A stretch of DNA of 64,000 nucleotides from Methanolinea sp. (GTDB lineage Archaea > Halobacteriota > Methanomicrobia > Methanomicrobiales > Methanospirillaceae), in assembly GCA_030055515.1 (NCBI GenBank), contig JASFYI010000002.1:251290-315289 (forward strand), in the 5' to 3' direction. Position 1 is the first letter of the stretch, and the number at the start of each line of letters is the position of its first letter. The position numbers were made by a program, and so were the translations under genes. Under the pieces are notes generated by a model that worked only from the letters and a program-made list of their open reading frames with translations, did not search any database and was not told the origin of the DNA. Shown here in pieces: positions 19,162 to 29,348 of this stretch.

Positions 19162-19273
19162 TGCTGCGGGTGGGATCCGAACCCACGACCTCCAGATATC
19201 TCAGATGATGGGCGTTTGTCTCCTGCTCAAAACCCTATGAGTCTGGCGCCCTAACCAGCTAGGCCACCGCAGC
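19162..19273 (-). tRNA. tRNA-Met (CAT), elongator type, with a 38-nt intron
   Basis: The acceptor stem GCTGCGG/CCGCAGC pairs fully, followed by A73. The D stem is GCCT/GGGC, the anticodon stem CCAGA/TCTGG, and the T arm GTGGG-TTCGGAT-CCCAC. The anticodon loop begins CTCATA, giving CAT. The intron occupies 19198-19235, after position 37, the canonical archaeal site. An Ile2 tRNA with a modified CAT is the alternative. A TATA-like CCTTTAAGAG lies upstream near 19308-19317. Confidence 0.9.
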
Positions 19274-19358
19274 GCAACGGAAAGTGCATAATAGTGACGC
19301 GGTGCACGCTCTTAAAGGTTCTGTTTCCGCGGTAAAAAGCGTCGGGGGTTTTTCCCGC

Positions 19359-20833
<1,475 letters not shown>

Positions 20834-20837
<4 letters not shown>

Positions 20838-22570
20838 TTTACCACCATGAGCACGTCCCCGCTCTGGACCACGTCGCCCTGGTCGACGAAGATCTCCTCC
20901 ACCTTCCCGTCGACGGGGCTGTGGATCGGGTTCTCCATCTTCATCGCCTCGAGCACGAGGAGGGTGTCGCCCTTCTTCACGCGGGCACCCCTGCTCGCGA
21001 GGATCTTGAGGACCATTCCCTGCATGTGAGCCTTTATCCCGCCGGGGATGTCGCCCCGCGGGATCTTCCCCTGCGGGGAGGGCATCGCCTGGACGATCGC
21101 GCTCCCCCCGACCGAGAGGATCCGCACCGAGAAGACCTCGCCGTCCACCTCGACCTCCATCGCGTGCGGGAGCGCCGGGACCGCGGGCGCGGCCTGTTTC
21201 TTTGCCGGGATCTCCTCGGGCTTCTTCTCGCCCCGGAGGAAGGCGGGGGCGATCGCCGGGTACAGGATGTAGGTGAGGACGTCCTCCTCCTTCCTGACGA
21301 AGCCCTCGGCGATGGCCTGTGCCCGCATCTTCTCGTAGGCGGGCTCGAGGAGGTCTGCCGGCCGCACCGTGATCACGGGCTCGTCCCCGATGATCTTCTT
21401 CTTAATCTCCTCGGGGATCGGCCCCGGCGGCCGCCCGTAAAGGCCGCGGACGTAGTCCTTCACCTCGTTCGTGACGTTCCTGTACCGCTCGCCCCCGAGG
21501 ATGACGTTGAAGACCGCCTGCGTCCCCACGATCTGGGAGGTCGGGGTGACGAGCGGCGGGTACCCGAGGTCGCGCCGCACCCGCGGGATCTCCTCGAAGA
21601 CCGCCTCGAGCTTGTCGAGCGCGTCCTGCTCCTTCAACTGGGAGACGAGGTTCGAGATCATCCCGCCGGGCAGCTGGTAGAGGAGGACGTCGGAATCGAT
21701 CCGCTCGGAGATGGGGTCGAGGATCCCCGCGTACTTCTCCCGGATCCTCTGGCACTCGTTCCGGACGGCCCGCAGCTTGTGCAGGTCAATCCCGGTGTCC
21801 CTCGGCGTGCCCGAAAGCGACGCGACCACGCTCTCGGTCGGGGGCTGGGAAGTCCCCATCGAGAACGGCGACATCGCGGTGTCGAGGATGTCGACCCCCG
21901 CCTCGATCGCGGCCTGGTAGCTCATCGGCGCGATCCCGCTCGTGCAGTGGCAGTGGAGGTCGAGCGGGAGGTCGACCCTCTCCTTGATCCGCGTCACGAG
22001 GTCGTGCGCCGCCGCCGGCATGATGAGGCCCGCCATGTCCTTGATGCATATGGAGTCGCAGTCGAGGGCGGCGAGCTCCTCTGCCATCTGCGCGAAGAGC
22101 TCGTTTGAGTGGACGGGGCTCGTCGTGTAGCATATCGTGCCCTGGAGGTGGGCCCCCGTCTCCTTCACCCGCTTCATCGCCCGCGTCATGTTCCGTATGT
22201 CGTTGAGTGCGTCAAAGACGCGGAAGATGTCCACGCCGTTCCTGTGGGCCGCGTCCACGAACCTGTCCACGACGTCGTCGGGGTAGTGGCGGTACCCTAC
22301 GAGGTTCTGGCCCCGGAGGAGCATCTGGACCGGCGTCCTGCGCAGCTCCTCTTTCAGCATCCTGAGGCGGTCCCACGGGTCCTCCGCGAGGTAACGGATG
22401 GCCGAGTCGAACGTCGCCCCGCCCCACGCCTCGACGGAGAAGAACCCGACGTCGTCGATGAGGCGCGCGAGCGTGAGCATGTCCTCTGTCCGCATGCGCG
22501 TCGCGATTAGGGACTGGTGGGCGTCCCGCAGCGTCGTGTCGGTGATGGCAACTTTTCCTGCGCGTGGCAT
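20834..22570 (-). CDS. pycB: Pyruvate carboxylase subunit B (carboxyltransferase plus biotin carrier)
   Basis: A 578-residue protein with two parts. Residues 1-480 are the carboxyltransferase TIM barrel, with [28 protein letters not shown] and [12 protein letters not shown]. The last about 70 residues are a biotinyl domain in which the lysine of [14 protein letters not shown] carries biotin. Together with PycA it forms the two-subunit pyruvate carboxylase of methanogens. The closely related sodium-pumping oxaloacetate decarboxylase alpha subunit is ruled out by the paired biotin carboxylase and absence of the membrane subunits. An AT-rich gap of 63 bases with GTATAAAAAATT precedes it and probably holds its promoter. 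Confidence 0.96.
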
Positions 22571-22633
22571 CAGGGGAACCTCCGGGCCTCGGGCGAGCTT
22601 CCGGGCAGGGCAGGAGCTAAACCTCTCAATCCT

Positions 22634-23287
22634 TCATTGCGATAGTATAAAAAATTCTCCGATTGGTAAAAACGCCGCGATCCCGGCGGCGAGCGCGGCC
22701 GCCGCGAGGATGACGTCGCCGCGGGTCGTCTCGAACCGGGCGCAGGCAGACCCGCCCCGCGTGTAGCCCCTCGCGACGAGGATATCGGCCTGCTCCGGTG
22801 CCCTCGCGAGCGTCTCCCACAGGAGGCCGGTCGCGACGGGCCCGACGGCGCGGATGCCCCACGGGATCCCCTTCTGGGAGAGTGCCCACCGGTACCGCGT
22901 CACCTCGTCTTTCAGGTGGGCGAGGCCCGAGAGGGCGATCTCCCCCGCAAGGCCGCAGTCAAAGCCGGTCCCCTCCCCGAGCAGCCACGTCGCGACCCCG
23001 AGGAACTCGCCGGGCCCATGGTGCTGGAATGCGTAGACCGCGACGAGGAGGACGGCCGCGAGCCGGGTGCTGTAGGAGACCCACTCCCCGCCCGTCGCGA
23101 GGAGGACGAGCGCGACCACGGGGAGCGGCGAGAAGACGAGGAGCGGCCAGCGGGACCTCCACAGGCGGAGGGGCCCGGAGACCGTGCACGCCCACCAGAG
23201 GAGCGCGAGGAGGGCGCCGTGGACCGACGCGAAGGCGGCGGCCGAGAGGACGGCTACCGAGAGGAGCCGGAGCCGCGGGTCCTTCAC
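22634..23287 (-). CDS. ecfT: ECF transporter transmembrane subunit (biotin uptake)
   Basis: A 217-residue integral membrane protein, the T component of an energy-coupling-factor transporter. Hydrophobic segments are at about residues 8-32, 40-60, 65-85 and at the C-terminus (ILAAAALAAGIAAFLPIG). The coupling motif region contains ARAPEQADILVARGY, matching the T-protein pattern of Ala-Arg-Gly/Ala signatures that contact the ATPases. The GTG start overlaps the upstream ATPase stop (GTGA). Linkage to bioY makes it the dedicated biotin transporter T subunit, also called BioN. Confidence 0.87.
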   Translation of the reverse strand: MKDPRLRLLSVAVLSAAAFASVHGALLALLWWACTVSGPLRLWRSRWPLLVFSPLPVVALVLLATGGEWVSYSTRLAAVLLVAVYAFQHHGPGEFLGVATWLLGEGTGFDCGLAGEIALSGLAHLKDEVTRYRWALSQKGIPWGIRAVGPVATGLLWETLARAPEQADILVARGYTRGGSACARFETTRGDVILAAAALAAGIAAFLPIGEFFILSQ

Positions 23288-23898
23288 CCTCCCCTCCCCC
23301 CCTCTCCCCCGCCCCCGCGGCGGTCCCGCCGGCAGAGCGTGTGCCCCGAAAACTCCCACGCGCTGTCGGCCCGGGGGAGGAAGTGCCGCTCGTGGGTGCA
23401 GACGACCGCGATCCGGGCCCCGCCGCCCCGCACTGCCTCGAGCGCGCGGCAGAGCCACGCCTTCCCCGGGCAGTCGAGCCCGCTGTAGGGCTCGTCGAGG
23501 ACGAGGAGGTCGTCGCCGCGGAGGAGGATGCAGGCGAGGAGGAACCGCTTCAGCTCGCCGCGGGAGAGGGACAGGGGATCCCTCCCCCCCGTGACCGGGA
23601 GCCCGGCGAGGGAGAGCGCCGCAGTCGCGTCCACCCCGAACGATCCCGCCTCCTCGCGGAGGGATCTCTCCGTGACGTGCCACTCGGGGAACGGGAAGAG
23701 GATCGAGGACCGCGCGATCCCCTCCCGCCGGACGGCCCCCTCGTCCGGGGGCAGGATCCCCGCCGCGACGAGCGCGACCGTCGTCTTCCCCGCCCCGACG
23801 GGCCCCGTCACGAGGTGGATGCCGGCCGGGAAGACGGCGGATGCCCGGATCGTGACGTCCCCGCGCCGCACGGCCACCCGGTCAAGGACGAGCTCCAT
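23284..23898 (-). CDS. ECF transporter ATPase 2
   Basis: A 204-residue ABC ATPase. Walker A is GPVGAGKTT, the signature is LSRGELKRFLLACIL, where the usual second Gly is Arg, and Walker B is DLLVLDEPYSGLD. The His switch is in VVCTHERHF. It pairs with the neighbouring ATPase to form the heterodimeric motor of the biotin ECF transporter. It is shorter than a usual 270-residue EcfA, ending soon after the switch region with a Gly/Arg tail. Its start overlaps the preceding ATPase gene by 17 bases. Confidence 0.9.
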   Translation of the reverse strand: MELVLDRVAVRRGDVTIRASAVFPAGIHLVTGPVGAGKTTVALVAAGILPPDEGAVRREGIARSSILFPFPEWHVTERSLREEAGSFGVDATAALSLAGLPVTGGRDPLSLSRGELKRFLLACILLRGDDLLVLDEPYSGLDCPGKAWLCRALEAVRGGGARIAVVCTHERHFLPRADSAWEFSGHTLCRRDRRGGGGEGGRGG

Positions 23899-24565
23899 CC
23901 TCCCCCCTCCACGACGGCGGGAACCAGCACGTCCCCTCGAGGGCGGGGAAGACCGAATCCGGCCTCCCCGCGTGGAGGACGCGGCCGGCCCCGAGGAAGA
24001 CCACGAAGTCCGCGGACGCGGCGATCTCCATGTCCTGCGTGCACCACACGGCGTGCCGGGCACCGGAGCCCCTGATGCACGCCCTCGCCCTCTCCACGGT
24101 CCCCGCGTCGAGGTGGGAGTCCCACTCGTCCAGCACGAGGAGCGCGGGGCGGGCGGCGATCGCGGCCGCGAGGGCGCAGAGGACCTGTTCCCCGCCCGAG
24201 AGGTCCCGTACCTGCCGGGAGAGGAGGTGCCCGATCCCCGCGGCGGCCGCGGCGCGGGAGACCTCGCGTTCCACCTCGCTGCACGGGGCATGGCGGAACA
24301 TGAGCGGGGAGGCGACCTCCATGGAGACGGTGGGGAAGAGGAAGTTCCTCCCGGGGAACTCGTGGACGAACCCCCGGGGGACCGCCGCCGGCGGCACGCC
24401 GTCGACGAGGACCGATCCCCTCTCCGGCACGCGGATCCCGGCGAGGAGGCGGAGCAGCGTCGTCTTCCCGCTCCCGTTCTCCCCCGTGACGACCGAGAGG
24501 CCCGGGGGGATCTCGAGCCGGGGGATCGAGAGGATCCCGTGGGAGAGGCCCTCGACCACGATCAC
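23882..24565 (-). CDS. ECF transporter ATPase 1
   Basis: A 227-residue ABC ATPase. Walker A is GENGSGKTT, the Q-loop region is FVHEFPGRNFLFPTVSMEVA, the signature is LSGGEQVLCALAAAI and Walker B is ALLVLDEWDSHLD. The switch histidine position reads CTQDME, so Gln replaces His; in heterodimeric ABC motors one site is often degenerate, and here the partner keeps its His. The GTG start overlaps the bioY stop (GTGA). It works with the adjacent ATPase, EcfT and BioY. Confidence 0.9.
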   Translation of the reverse strand: MIVVEGLSHGILSIPRLEIPPGLSVVTGENGSGKTTLLRLLAGIRVPERGSVLVDGVPPAAVPRGFVHEFPGRNFLFPTVSMEVASPLMFRHAPCSEVEREVSRAAAAAGIGHLLSRQVRDLSGGEQVLCALAAAIAARPALLVLDEWDSHLDAGTVERARACIRGSGARHAVWCTQDMEIAASADFVVFLGAGRVLHAGRPDSVFPALEGTCWFPPSWRGEDGARP

Positions 24566-25110
24566 GGCCCGCCGACACCCCCCGGTCGCCCGCCCGCGGC
24601 GCGGGAGACCCTCCCCGCGATCGCGTACGCGGCGGCCGCCTTGACGACGTCTCCCGGGACGAAGGGGACGGCCCCCACGAGGACGGCGGCGGGGAGCGGC
24701 ATCCCGGTGGAAGAGGAGAGCCACGCGACCCCGCAGGCGTAGACGAGCGCGGTCCCCGCGGCGAGCCCCGCCACCCTGACCCACCCGCGCCCCGACTCGA
24801 AGCAGAGCCCCGAGACGAGCGCGGCGGGGAGGAACCCCGCGAGGTACCCCCCCGTCGGCCCGAGGAAGACCCCGATCCCCGCCGCGCCGTTGTGGAAGAC
24901 GGGGAACCCGAGCGCCCCGAGGAGGAGGTAGAGGGAGACAGGGACGACCGCGTGCCTCCCCATGGTCCCCGCCGAGAGGAAGAGGGCGAGGGTCTGGAGG
25001 GTGAGGGGGACGGGCACGAAGGGGACCGAGACCCACGATCCCGCGGCGAGGAGCGCGGCAAACGTCCCTGCCCTCGCGACGAAGAGTGCCCTCTCACGTC
25101 CCTGCAGCAT
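24562..25110 (-). CDS. bioY: Biotin ECF transporter substrate-binding subunit BioY
   Basis: A 182-residue membrane protein that binds biotin. BioY motifs are present: SVPFVPVPLTLQTLALFLSAG after the first helix, and LGPTGGYLAGFLPAALVSG in the middle. About six hydrophobic segments span the length. It is the first gene of bioY-ATPase-ATPase-ecfT, all joined by short overlaps. A 30-base palindrome lies directly before its ATG, which strongly suggests repression by BirA when biotin is plentiful. Confidence 0.95.
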   Translation of the reverse strand: MLQGRERALFVARAGTFAALLAAGSWVSVPFVPVPLTLQTLALFLSAGTMGRHAVVPVSLYLLLGALGFPVFHNGAAGIGVFLGPTGGYLAGFLPAALVSGLCFESGRGWVRVAGLAAGTALVYACGVAWLSSSTGMPLPAAVLVGAVPFVPGDVVKAAAAYAIAGRVSRAAGGRPGGVGGP

Positions 25111-25140
25111 CGTCAACCGGGAAAATTTTCGCGGTTGACG
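25111..25140. promoter_or_regulatory. BirA-type operator upstream of bioY
   Basis: Half-sites CGTCAACCG and CGGTTGACG are perfect inverted copies. The 12 bases between them contain a further palindrome, GAAAATTTTC, so all 30 bases except one central pair are symmetric. The GTCAACC-N14-GGTTGAC arrangement agrees with the known BirA operator shape GTTAACC-N14/15-GGTTAAC, which is described in both bacteria and archaea. It sits between birA and bioY, abutting the bioY start codon. Confidence 0.85.
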
Positions 25141-25142
25141 AA

Positions 25143-26126
25143 TTAATCCTGCCGCTGGATGCAGTCCCCCGCGATGACGCGCTCTATCTTGCCGTTGTCC
25201 TTCCGGACGAGGAGGGCGCCGTACTCGTCGATGTCGATCGCCTCGCCCTCGAAGCTCGACTTCAGGGTGGTGATCTGGACCCTCCGCTCGAGCGTGCAGG
25301 AGAGGCTCTTCCACTCCCGGATGATCGACTCGTACTCGCCCGCCTCGAGGAGCATGTACCGGCTCTCGAACTCCCGCAGCACCCTCGCGAGGAGGGCGGA
25401 GCGGTCGATGTCGTGGCCCACCTCCATGCTCACCGACGTGACGGCCTGGGGGACCTGCGAGAGCTCTTCGGGAGAGACGTTCGCGTCGATCCCGATCCCG
25501 AGGAGGGCGTAGTGGACCTGGTCTGCCTCGGCGGAGATCTCGAGGAGGAGGCCCGCGACCTTCTTGTCCCCGATGTACACGTCGTTGGGCCACTTGATCA
25601 GGGCACCGACGTCGTACTCCTTGTTGAGCGCCCGGGCCACCGCGATGGATCCCGCCATCGTGATCATGAAGACCCTGTCGATGGGGATCGCGGGGTGGAG
25701 GATGACCGTCACCCATATCCCGCCCCGCGGCGAGATCCACGAGCGGCCGAGCCTCCCCATGCCGCCCGTCTGCTGCTCGGCGATGATGACCGTCCCGTGG
25801 AGGGCAGCCGCGTCCTCCTCGCGGAGCATCTGTTTCGCGACCCAGTTCGTCGAGACCGTGCTCTCGTAGTACCGCATCGACCTGCCCATGACCTTCGTCC
25901 GGAGCTTCTTGTGGACCTCGTAGGGAAGCAGCCTGCTGCTCCCCTTCTTCAGGCGGTACCCCTCGCGGTGCGAGACCTGGATGTCGTAGCCCATGTTGAT
26001 GAGTTCCTTGATGTGCTTCCAGACCGCGGAGCGGGATATCCCGAGGACGTTGCTTATCTTCTCGCCGGTGACGGGACCGTCGCTCGTCTCGAGCACCTCG
26101 AGCACACGGAACGCTGCCTCGTGCAT
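25143..26126 (-). CDS. birA: Bifunctional biotin-protein ligase and biotin operon repressor BirA
   Basis: A 327-residue protein. Residues 1-65 are a winged helix-turn-helix (VTGEKISNVLGISRSAVWKH followed by a wing GYRLKK). The ligase domain then shows EQQTGGMGRLGRSW, the biotinyl-AMP loop, and IKWPNDVYIGDKKVAGLL. The C-terminal SH3-like cap is present. It activates biotin with ATP and attaches it to PycB. With the DNA-binding domain and an adjacent operator it should also repress bioY. It starts five bases after the DUF2111 gene, so the two are co-transcribed. Confidence 0.96.
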   Translation of the reverse strand: MHEAAFRVLEVLETSDGPVTGEKISNVLGISRSAVWKHIKELINMGYDIQVSHREGYRLKKGSSRLLPYEVHKKLRTKVMGRSMRYYESTVSTNWVAKQMLREEDAAALHGTVIIAEQQTGGMGRLGRSWISPRGGIWVTVILHPAIPIDRVFMITMAGSIAVARALNKEYDVGALIKWPNDVYIGDKKVAGLLLEISAEADQVHYALLGIGIDANVSPEELSQVPQAVTSVSMEVGHDIDRSALLARVLREFESRYMLLEAGEYESIIREWKSLSCTLERRVQITTLKSSFEGEAIDIDEYGALLVRKDNGKIERVIAGDCIQRQD

Positions 26127-26131
26127 GGCGT

Positions 26132-26554
26132 TTACCTTCTCGCGGGGACCTGCTCGGTGGGGAGGGGGCAGGGATCCTTCCCGCAGACCTGTCTTAATAT
26201 CTCCGACTGGTGCTCCATCAGGGTGGCAAGATCGAAGATCCCCGTGATGTCCACGACACCGATGGCACCGAGGACACCGCCGGAAGAGTCCCGCACGGGC
26301 GCGACGATGACGGGGACACCCCTGTACGCGCCCGTCTTCGGCGTCGTCTTGATAAGCCTGTTCTCCCTGATGACGTCCTCGAGCACGGGGCCCGTGTAGT
26401 TCCTGTCCACGACTGTCCCGTTCTCTATCCGTATCCCCGGCCTGCTCGCGGACCGCGCCGTGATGGGGAGCCTGTGGAGGATCTCGTGGAGCGCGAGCCC
26501 GACCGGCTCGAGGTCTTCCGGCCCGGACTCCGCGGAGATGACGTAGCGGTTCAT
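26132..26554 (-). CDS. DUF2111 family methanogen protein
   Basis: A 140-residue protein of the methanogen family DUF2111. Recognisable parts are SASRPGIRIENGTVVDRNY, GPVLEDVIRENRLIKTTPKTG and a PAS-like strand region VIVAPVRDSSGGVLGAIGVVD. The PAS/GAF-like shape suggests a small-molecule sensor, although no ligand is known to me. It is five bases upstream of birA in the same direction, so a link to biotin or to carbon assimilation is possible. No membrane segment or signal peptide is present. Confidence 0.8.
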   Translation of the reverse strand: MNRYVISAESGPEDLEPVGLALHEILHRLPITARSASRPGIRIENGTVVDRNYTGPVLEDVIRENRLIKTTPKTGAYRGVPVIVAPVRDSSGGVLGAIGVVDITGIFDLATLMEHQSEILRQVCGKDPCPLPTEQVPARR

Positions 26555-26587
26555 GGGCAGATCCTTACCCTGATCCGTGGACTTCGG

Positions 26588-27163
26588 TCACAATAATGTT
26601 TCCGACGCTCCCGCGCAGAATTGCCTGATAAATGCCGCAGAAGGGTATTCGTGGACAGACGTGACGATCGCCTCGCCGCTGCCCACCGTGCACCGGAGGA
26701 TGACGGGGCCGTCGGGGTTCCTCGCGACCACCTCGCAGTCGTGCTCCGGGAAGAACCCGTCGCACGCGAGGGTGGAAGGGTCGTACCCTGCAAAGAGGGA
26801 GGCGCAGGCGTGGCCCGCGACGCACTCGACACCCCCCTCCCTCTCCCTGTGGGTGTATGCCACGCGGAACGGGAGCCAGTCGTACGCGTCGCCCCTGTCC
26901 ATCCCCGGCGAGAAGACGAGCAATCTCCCCCCATTCGAGAGGAACCTTTGGATCCGCGCCGAGGATGCCCGGAGCGCCGGCAGGAGGCGGGAGTATGCGG
27001 GGTTCCCGAACCCCGCGGGGACGACGAGGACCGCGAACCTCCCGCGGAAGAATGGTGCAGCGAGGAGCGCGGGGGTGACCTTCTCGCAGCAGGCCCCGCA
27101 CCCGTCGAGGAACCGCGCAAAGACGGTCTCGCCGTCCCAGAGGAGACCGATCCTCGGGGTCAC
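26588..27163 (-). CDS. Glutamine-amidotransferase-like protein coupled to rtcB
   Basis: A 191-residue protein with the flavodoxin-like shape of class I glutamine amidotransferases: PRIGLLWDGETVFARFLDG at the start, RFAVLVVPAGFGNPAYSR, then FLSNGGRLLVFSPG. No convincing nucleophile elbow (GxCxG) is visible, so catalysis by the usual Cys-His-Glu triad is doubtful. It resembles the BPL_N group of uncharacterised amidotransferase-like proteins. The GTG at 27163 overlaps the rtcB stop (GTGA), so it is translationally coupled to rtcB. The function is unknown. Confidence 0.65.
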   Translation of the reverse strand: MTPRIGLLWDGETVFARFLDGCGACCEKVTPALLAAPFFRGRFAVLVVPAGFGNPAYSRLLPALRASSARIQRFLSNGGRLLVFSPGMDRGDAYDWLPFRVAYTHREREGGVECVAGHACASLFAGYDPSTLACDGFFPEHDCEVVARNPDGPVILRCTVGSGEAIVTSVHEYPSAAFIRQFCAGASETLL

Positions 27164-28593
27164 CCCTTGATCACCGCCAGCGGCTCGAGGCGCGCGACGA
27201 GGCGTGAGATGCCGACCTCGTGGACGACGCGCACGACCTCCCCGCTCGGCTTGTACACGTCGGGGGCCTCGTCGGCGAGGGAGGCGTCGCCCGGCGCCCT
27301 CACCGCGATCCCCCTCCTCTCGAGCCCCTCGCGGATCTCCCTGCCCGTGATCTTCCTCTTCGCCTGCGTCCTGCTCATCACCCTCCCCGCCCCGTGGCAC
27401 GTGCTGCCGAATGTCTTCTCCATCGCGGTTTCTGTCCCCCGGAGGACGAAGGAGGGCGTCCCCATGCTGCCCGGGATGATGACCGGCTGGCCCGTCCGCG
27501 CGTAGGCGTCCGGAATCCCCGGGGAACCGGGGCCGAATGCCCTCGTCGCCCCCTTCCGGTGGACGCAGAGCTTCATCCTCTTCCCGTCGACGACGTGCTC
27601 CTCGACCTTCGCGACGTTGTGGGCGACGTCGTACACGAGCCGCATCTCCTTCTCCGGCACGCGGTACATCTCGGCGAGGACCTTCCTCGTCCTGTGCATG
27701 ATCACCTGCCTGTTCGCCCACGCGTAGTTGGCCGACGCGGCCATCGCCCCGAAGTACGCCCTCCCCTCCGGCGACTCGAGGGGCGCGCACGCGAGCTGGC
27801 GGTCGGGGAGGGAGATCCCGTACTTCTTCGTCGCCGCCTCGAGGACGCGGAGGTGGTCCGTGCAGACCTGGTGGCCGAGTCCCCGCGAACCGCAGTGGAC
27901 CATGATGCAAACCTGGCCGGGGTGGAGTCCGAACGCGGCGGCGGTCTCCTGGTCGTACACCTCCCTCACGACCTGGACCTCGAGGAAGTGGTTGCCCGAG
28001 CCGAGCGTCCCGCTCTGCGGCAGGCCCCGGGACCGCGCCTTCGCGGAGACCGCGGAGGGGTCGGCACCCTCCATCCTCCCGCCCTCCTCGCAGAACGCCG
28101 TGTCCTCGTCCCTCCCGAAGCCCTTCCTGACCGCCCACCGCGCGCCTTCGAGGAGGGTCTCGTCAAGCTCCCTCTCCGAGATCCTGAAGCTGCTCTTCCC
28201 CCCGACGCCGGTCGGGATCTCGCGGTAGAGCCGGTCGGCGAGTTCCCTCCGGTTCGTGACGTCCGCTTCCCGCAGCGGCGTGGACATGAGCCGGACCCCG
28301 CAGTTGATGTCGAACCCGACGCCGCCGGGGGAGATCACGCCGCCGTCGAAGGAGAACGCGGCGACACCCCCGATCGGGAACCCGTACCCCCAGTGGATGT
28401 CGGGCATGGCGAGCGACCTCTTCACGATGCCGGGCATCGTCGCCACGTTCGCGAGCTGCCGGACTGCCCCCTCCTCGAGTGTCCCGGCGAGGGCCTCGGA
28501 GAGGTAGAAGACGCCGGGGACCCTCATCCCAGGGACGTACCCCACCGGGACCTGCCATTCGTACGGACCGAGGTTCTGTATCCCGGGGAACAT
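27160..28593 (-). CDS. rtcB: RNA-splicing ligase RtcB
   Basis: A 477-residue RNA ligase joining 2',3'-cyclic phosphate or 3'-phosphate ends to 5'-OH ends, used in archaeal tRNA splicing. It has the Mn-binding GFDINCGVRLM, GSGNHFLEVQ, MVHCGSRGLGHQ and the guanylylated histidine in CHGAGRVMSR. I chose the ATG at 28593 because GTGAGG lies six bases upstream; an in-frame ATG at 28608 would overlap the archease gene by eight bases. The window also holds an intron-bearing tRNA that would be a substrate. Confidence 0.96.
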   Translation of the reverse strand: MFPGIQNLGPYEWQVPVGYVPGMRVPGVFYLSEALAGTLEEGAVRQLANVATMPGIVKRSLAMPDIHWGYGFPIGGVAAFSFDGGVISPGGVGFDINCGVRLMSTPLREADVTNRRELADRLYREIPTGVGGKSSFRISERELDETLLEGARWAVRKGFGRDEDTAFCEEGGRMEGADPSAVSAKARSRGLPQSGTLGSGNHFLEVQVVREVYDQETAAAFGLHPGQVCIMVHCGSRGLGHQVCTDHLRVLEAATKKYGISLPDRQLACAPLESPEGRAYFGAMAASANYAWANRQVIMHRTRKVLAEMYRVPEKEMRLVYDVAHNVAKVEEHVVDGKRMKLCVHRKGATRAFGPGSPGIPDAYARTGQPVIIPGSMGTPSFVLRGTETAMEKTFGSTCHGAGRVMSRTQAKRKITGREIREGLERRGIAVRAPGDASLADEAPDVYKPSGEVVRVVHEVGISRLVARLEPLAVIKG

Positions 28594-28600
28594 GGTTGCC

Positions 28601-29008
28601 TCACACATCAAAGATGACGTCGAGGGTATATGAATCATCGTCACGCGAAATCGAGAGGCCGGAGAAGGAGATTCCCTTCACCTCCCTCCCCCCGCCGTGC
28701 TTCTCCGGGGAGTAGGGCTCGCCGGAGAGCGTCCCGCGGACCCTCGTCTCCCCGACCGTCACGGATGCCCCCGAGAAGACGAGCCCCTCCACGTCGGAGA
28801 GGAAGAGGACCTCGGAGAGGAACGCGTGGACGAGGGACTCGGGGTCGTGCCCCTCTGCCTCGATCTCCCGCGTCTCCCCGTCCTCGCCGGGCCTCCCGTA
28901 CATCACGGTCATGAGCGCCCGCACCGCCTCCGCGTAGAGTTCCGGGAGGGTGGGGGCCCTGATCCTGAACCGCGCGTCCGCGGTGTGCTCCAGCTCCTCA
29001 AAACTCAT
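28601..29008 (-). CDS. Archease
   Basis: A 135-residue archease, the cofactor that promotes guanylylation and multiple turnover of RtcB. Typical features are FEELEHTADARFRIRA at the start with its metal-binding Asp, the helix ELYAEAVRALMTVM, and the C-terminal VKGISFSGLSI...LDVIFDV. The stop lies seven bases upstream of the chosen rtcB start, and its own start overlaps the upstream small gene by 11 bases, giving a compact operon with rtcB. Confidence 0.95.
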   Translation of the reverse strand: MSFEELEHTADARFRIRAPTLPELYAEAVRALMTVMYGRPGEDGETREIEAEGHDPESLVHAFLSEVLFLSDVEGLVFSGASVTVGETRVRGTLSGEPYSPEKHGGGREVKGISFSGLSISRDDDSYTLDVIFDV

Positions 29009-29294
29009 GGTCCGGGGATTCCCCGTCCCCGTCGAAGAGGAAGGAGGGGATCATCCCCCTGTGGATGGCGTGGATGTACCGCGCCTGGTGGACCGAGACG
29101 AAGATCGTCCTCTCCCTCACCCTGACGGGGATGTCGGTGGGTTTTGGGGGTTTTATGGTGACGGGGAGGAGGATGGGACCCCCGCAGGATGTGCAGACGC
29201 GGAAGTCGCACCCCCTCCTCTCGACGTAGTCTGCCACGTCCTCGGTGACCGGGATCTCCTCGGGGAGGGGACAGGCATTGGGTCGTATGTACAT
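28998..29294 (-). CDS. Small CxxC protein upstream of archease
   Basis: A 98-residue protein, not assigned to a named family. A single CTSCGG motif near residue 32 could bind metal with C at RGCDF, a partial zinc site. The rest is a compact mix of strands, with VRVRERTIFVSVHQARYIH. The ATG at 29294 is chosen because GTGGAGAGA sits four bases upstream; a GTG at 29306 also exists. It heads the archease-rtcB operon and so may be involved in RNA processing, by context only. Confidence 0.65.
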   Translation of the reverse strand: MYIRPNACPLPEEIPVTEDVADYVERRGCDFRVCTSCGGPILLPVTIKPPKPTDIPVRVRERTIFVSVHQARYIHAIHRGMIPSFLFDGDGESPDHEF

Positions 29295-29348
29295 GATTCT
29301 CTCCACATCGACGGGGAAGGGGAAAAAAATTGTGAAGCGCGGGCGCCC

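Noticed and set aside
25111-25140. The palindrome as a transcription terminator of birA.
   Set aside because: It lacks a T-run on the far side, matches BirA half-site sequence and spacing, and abuts the bioY start codon.
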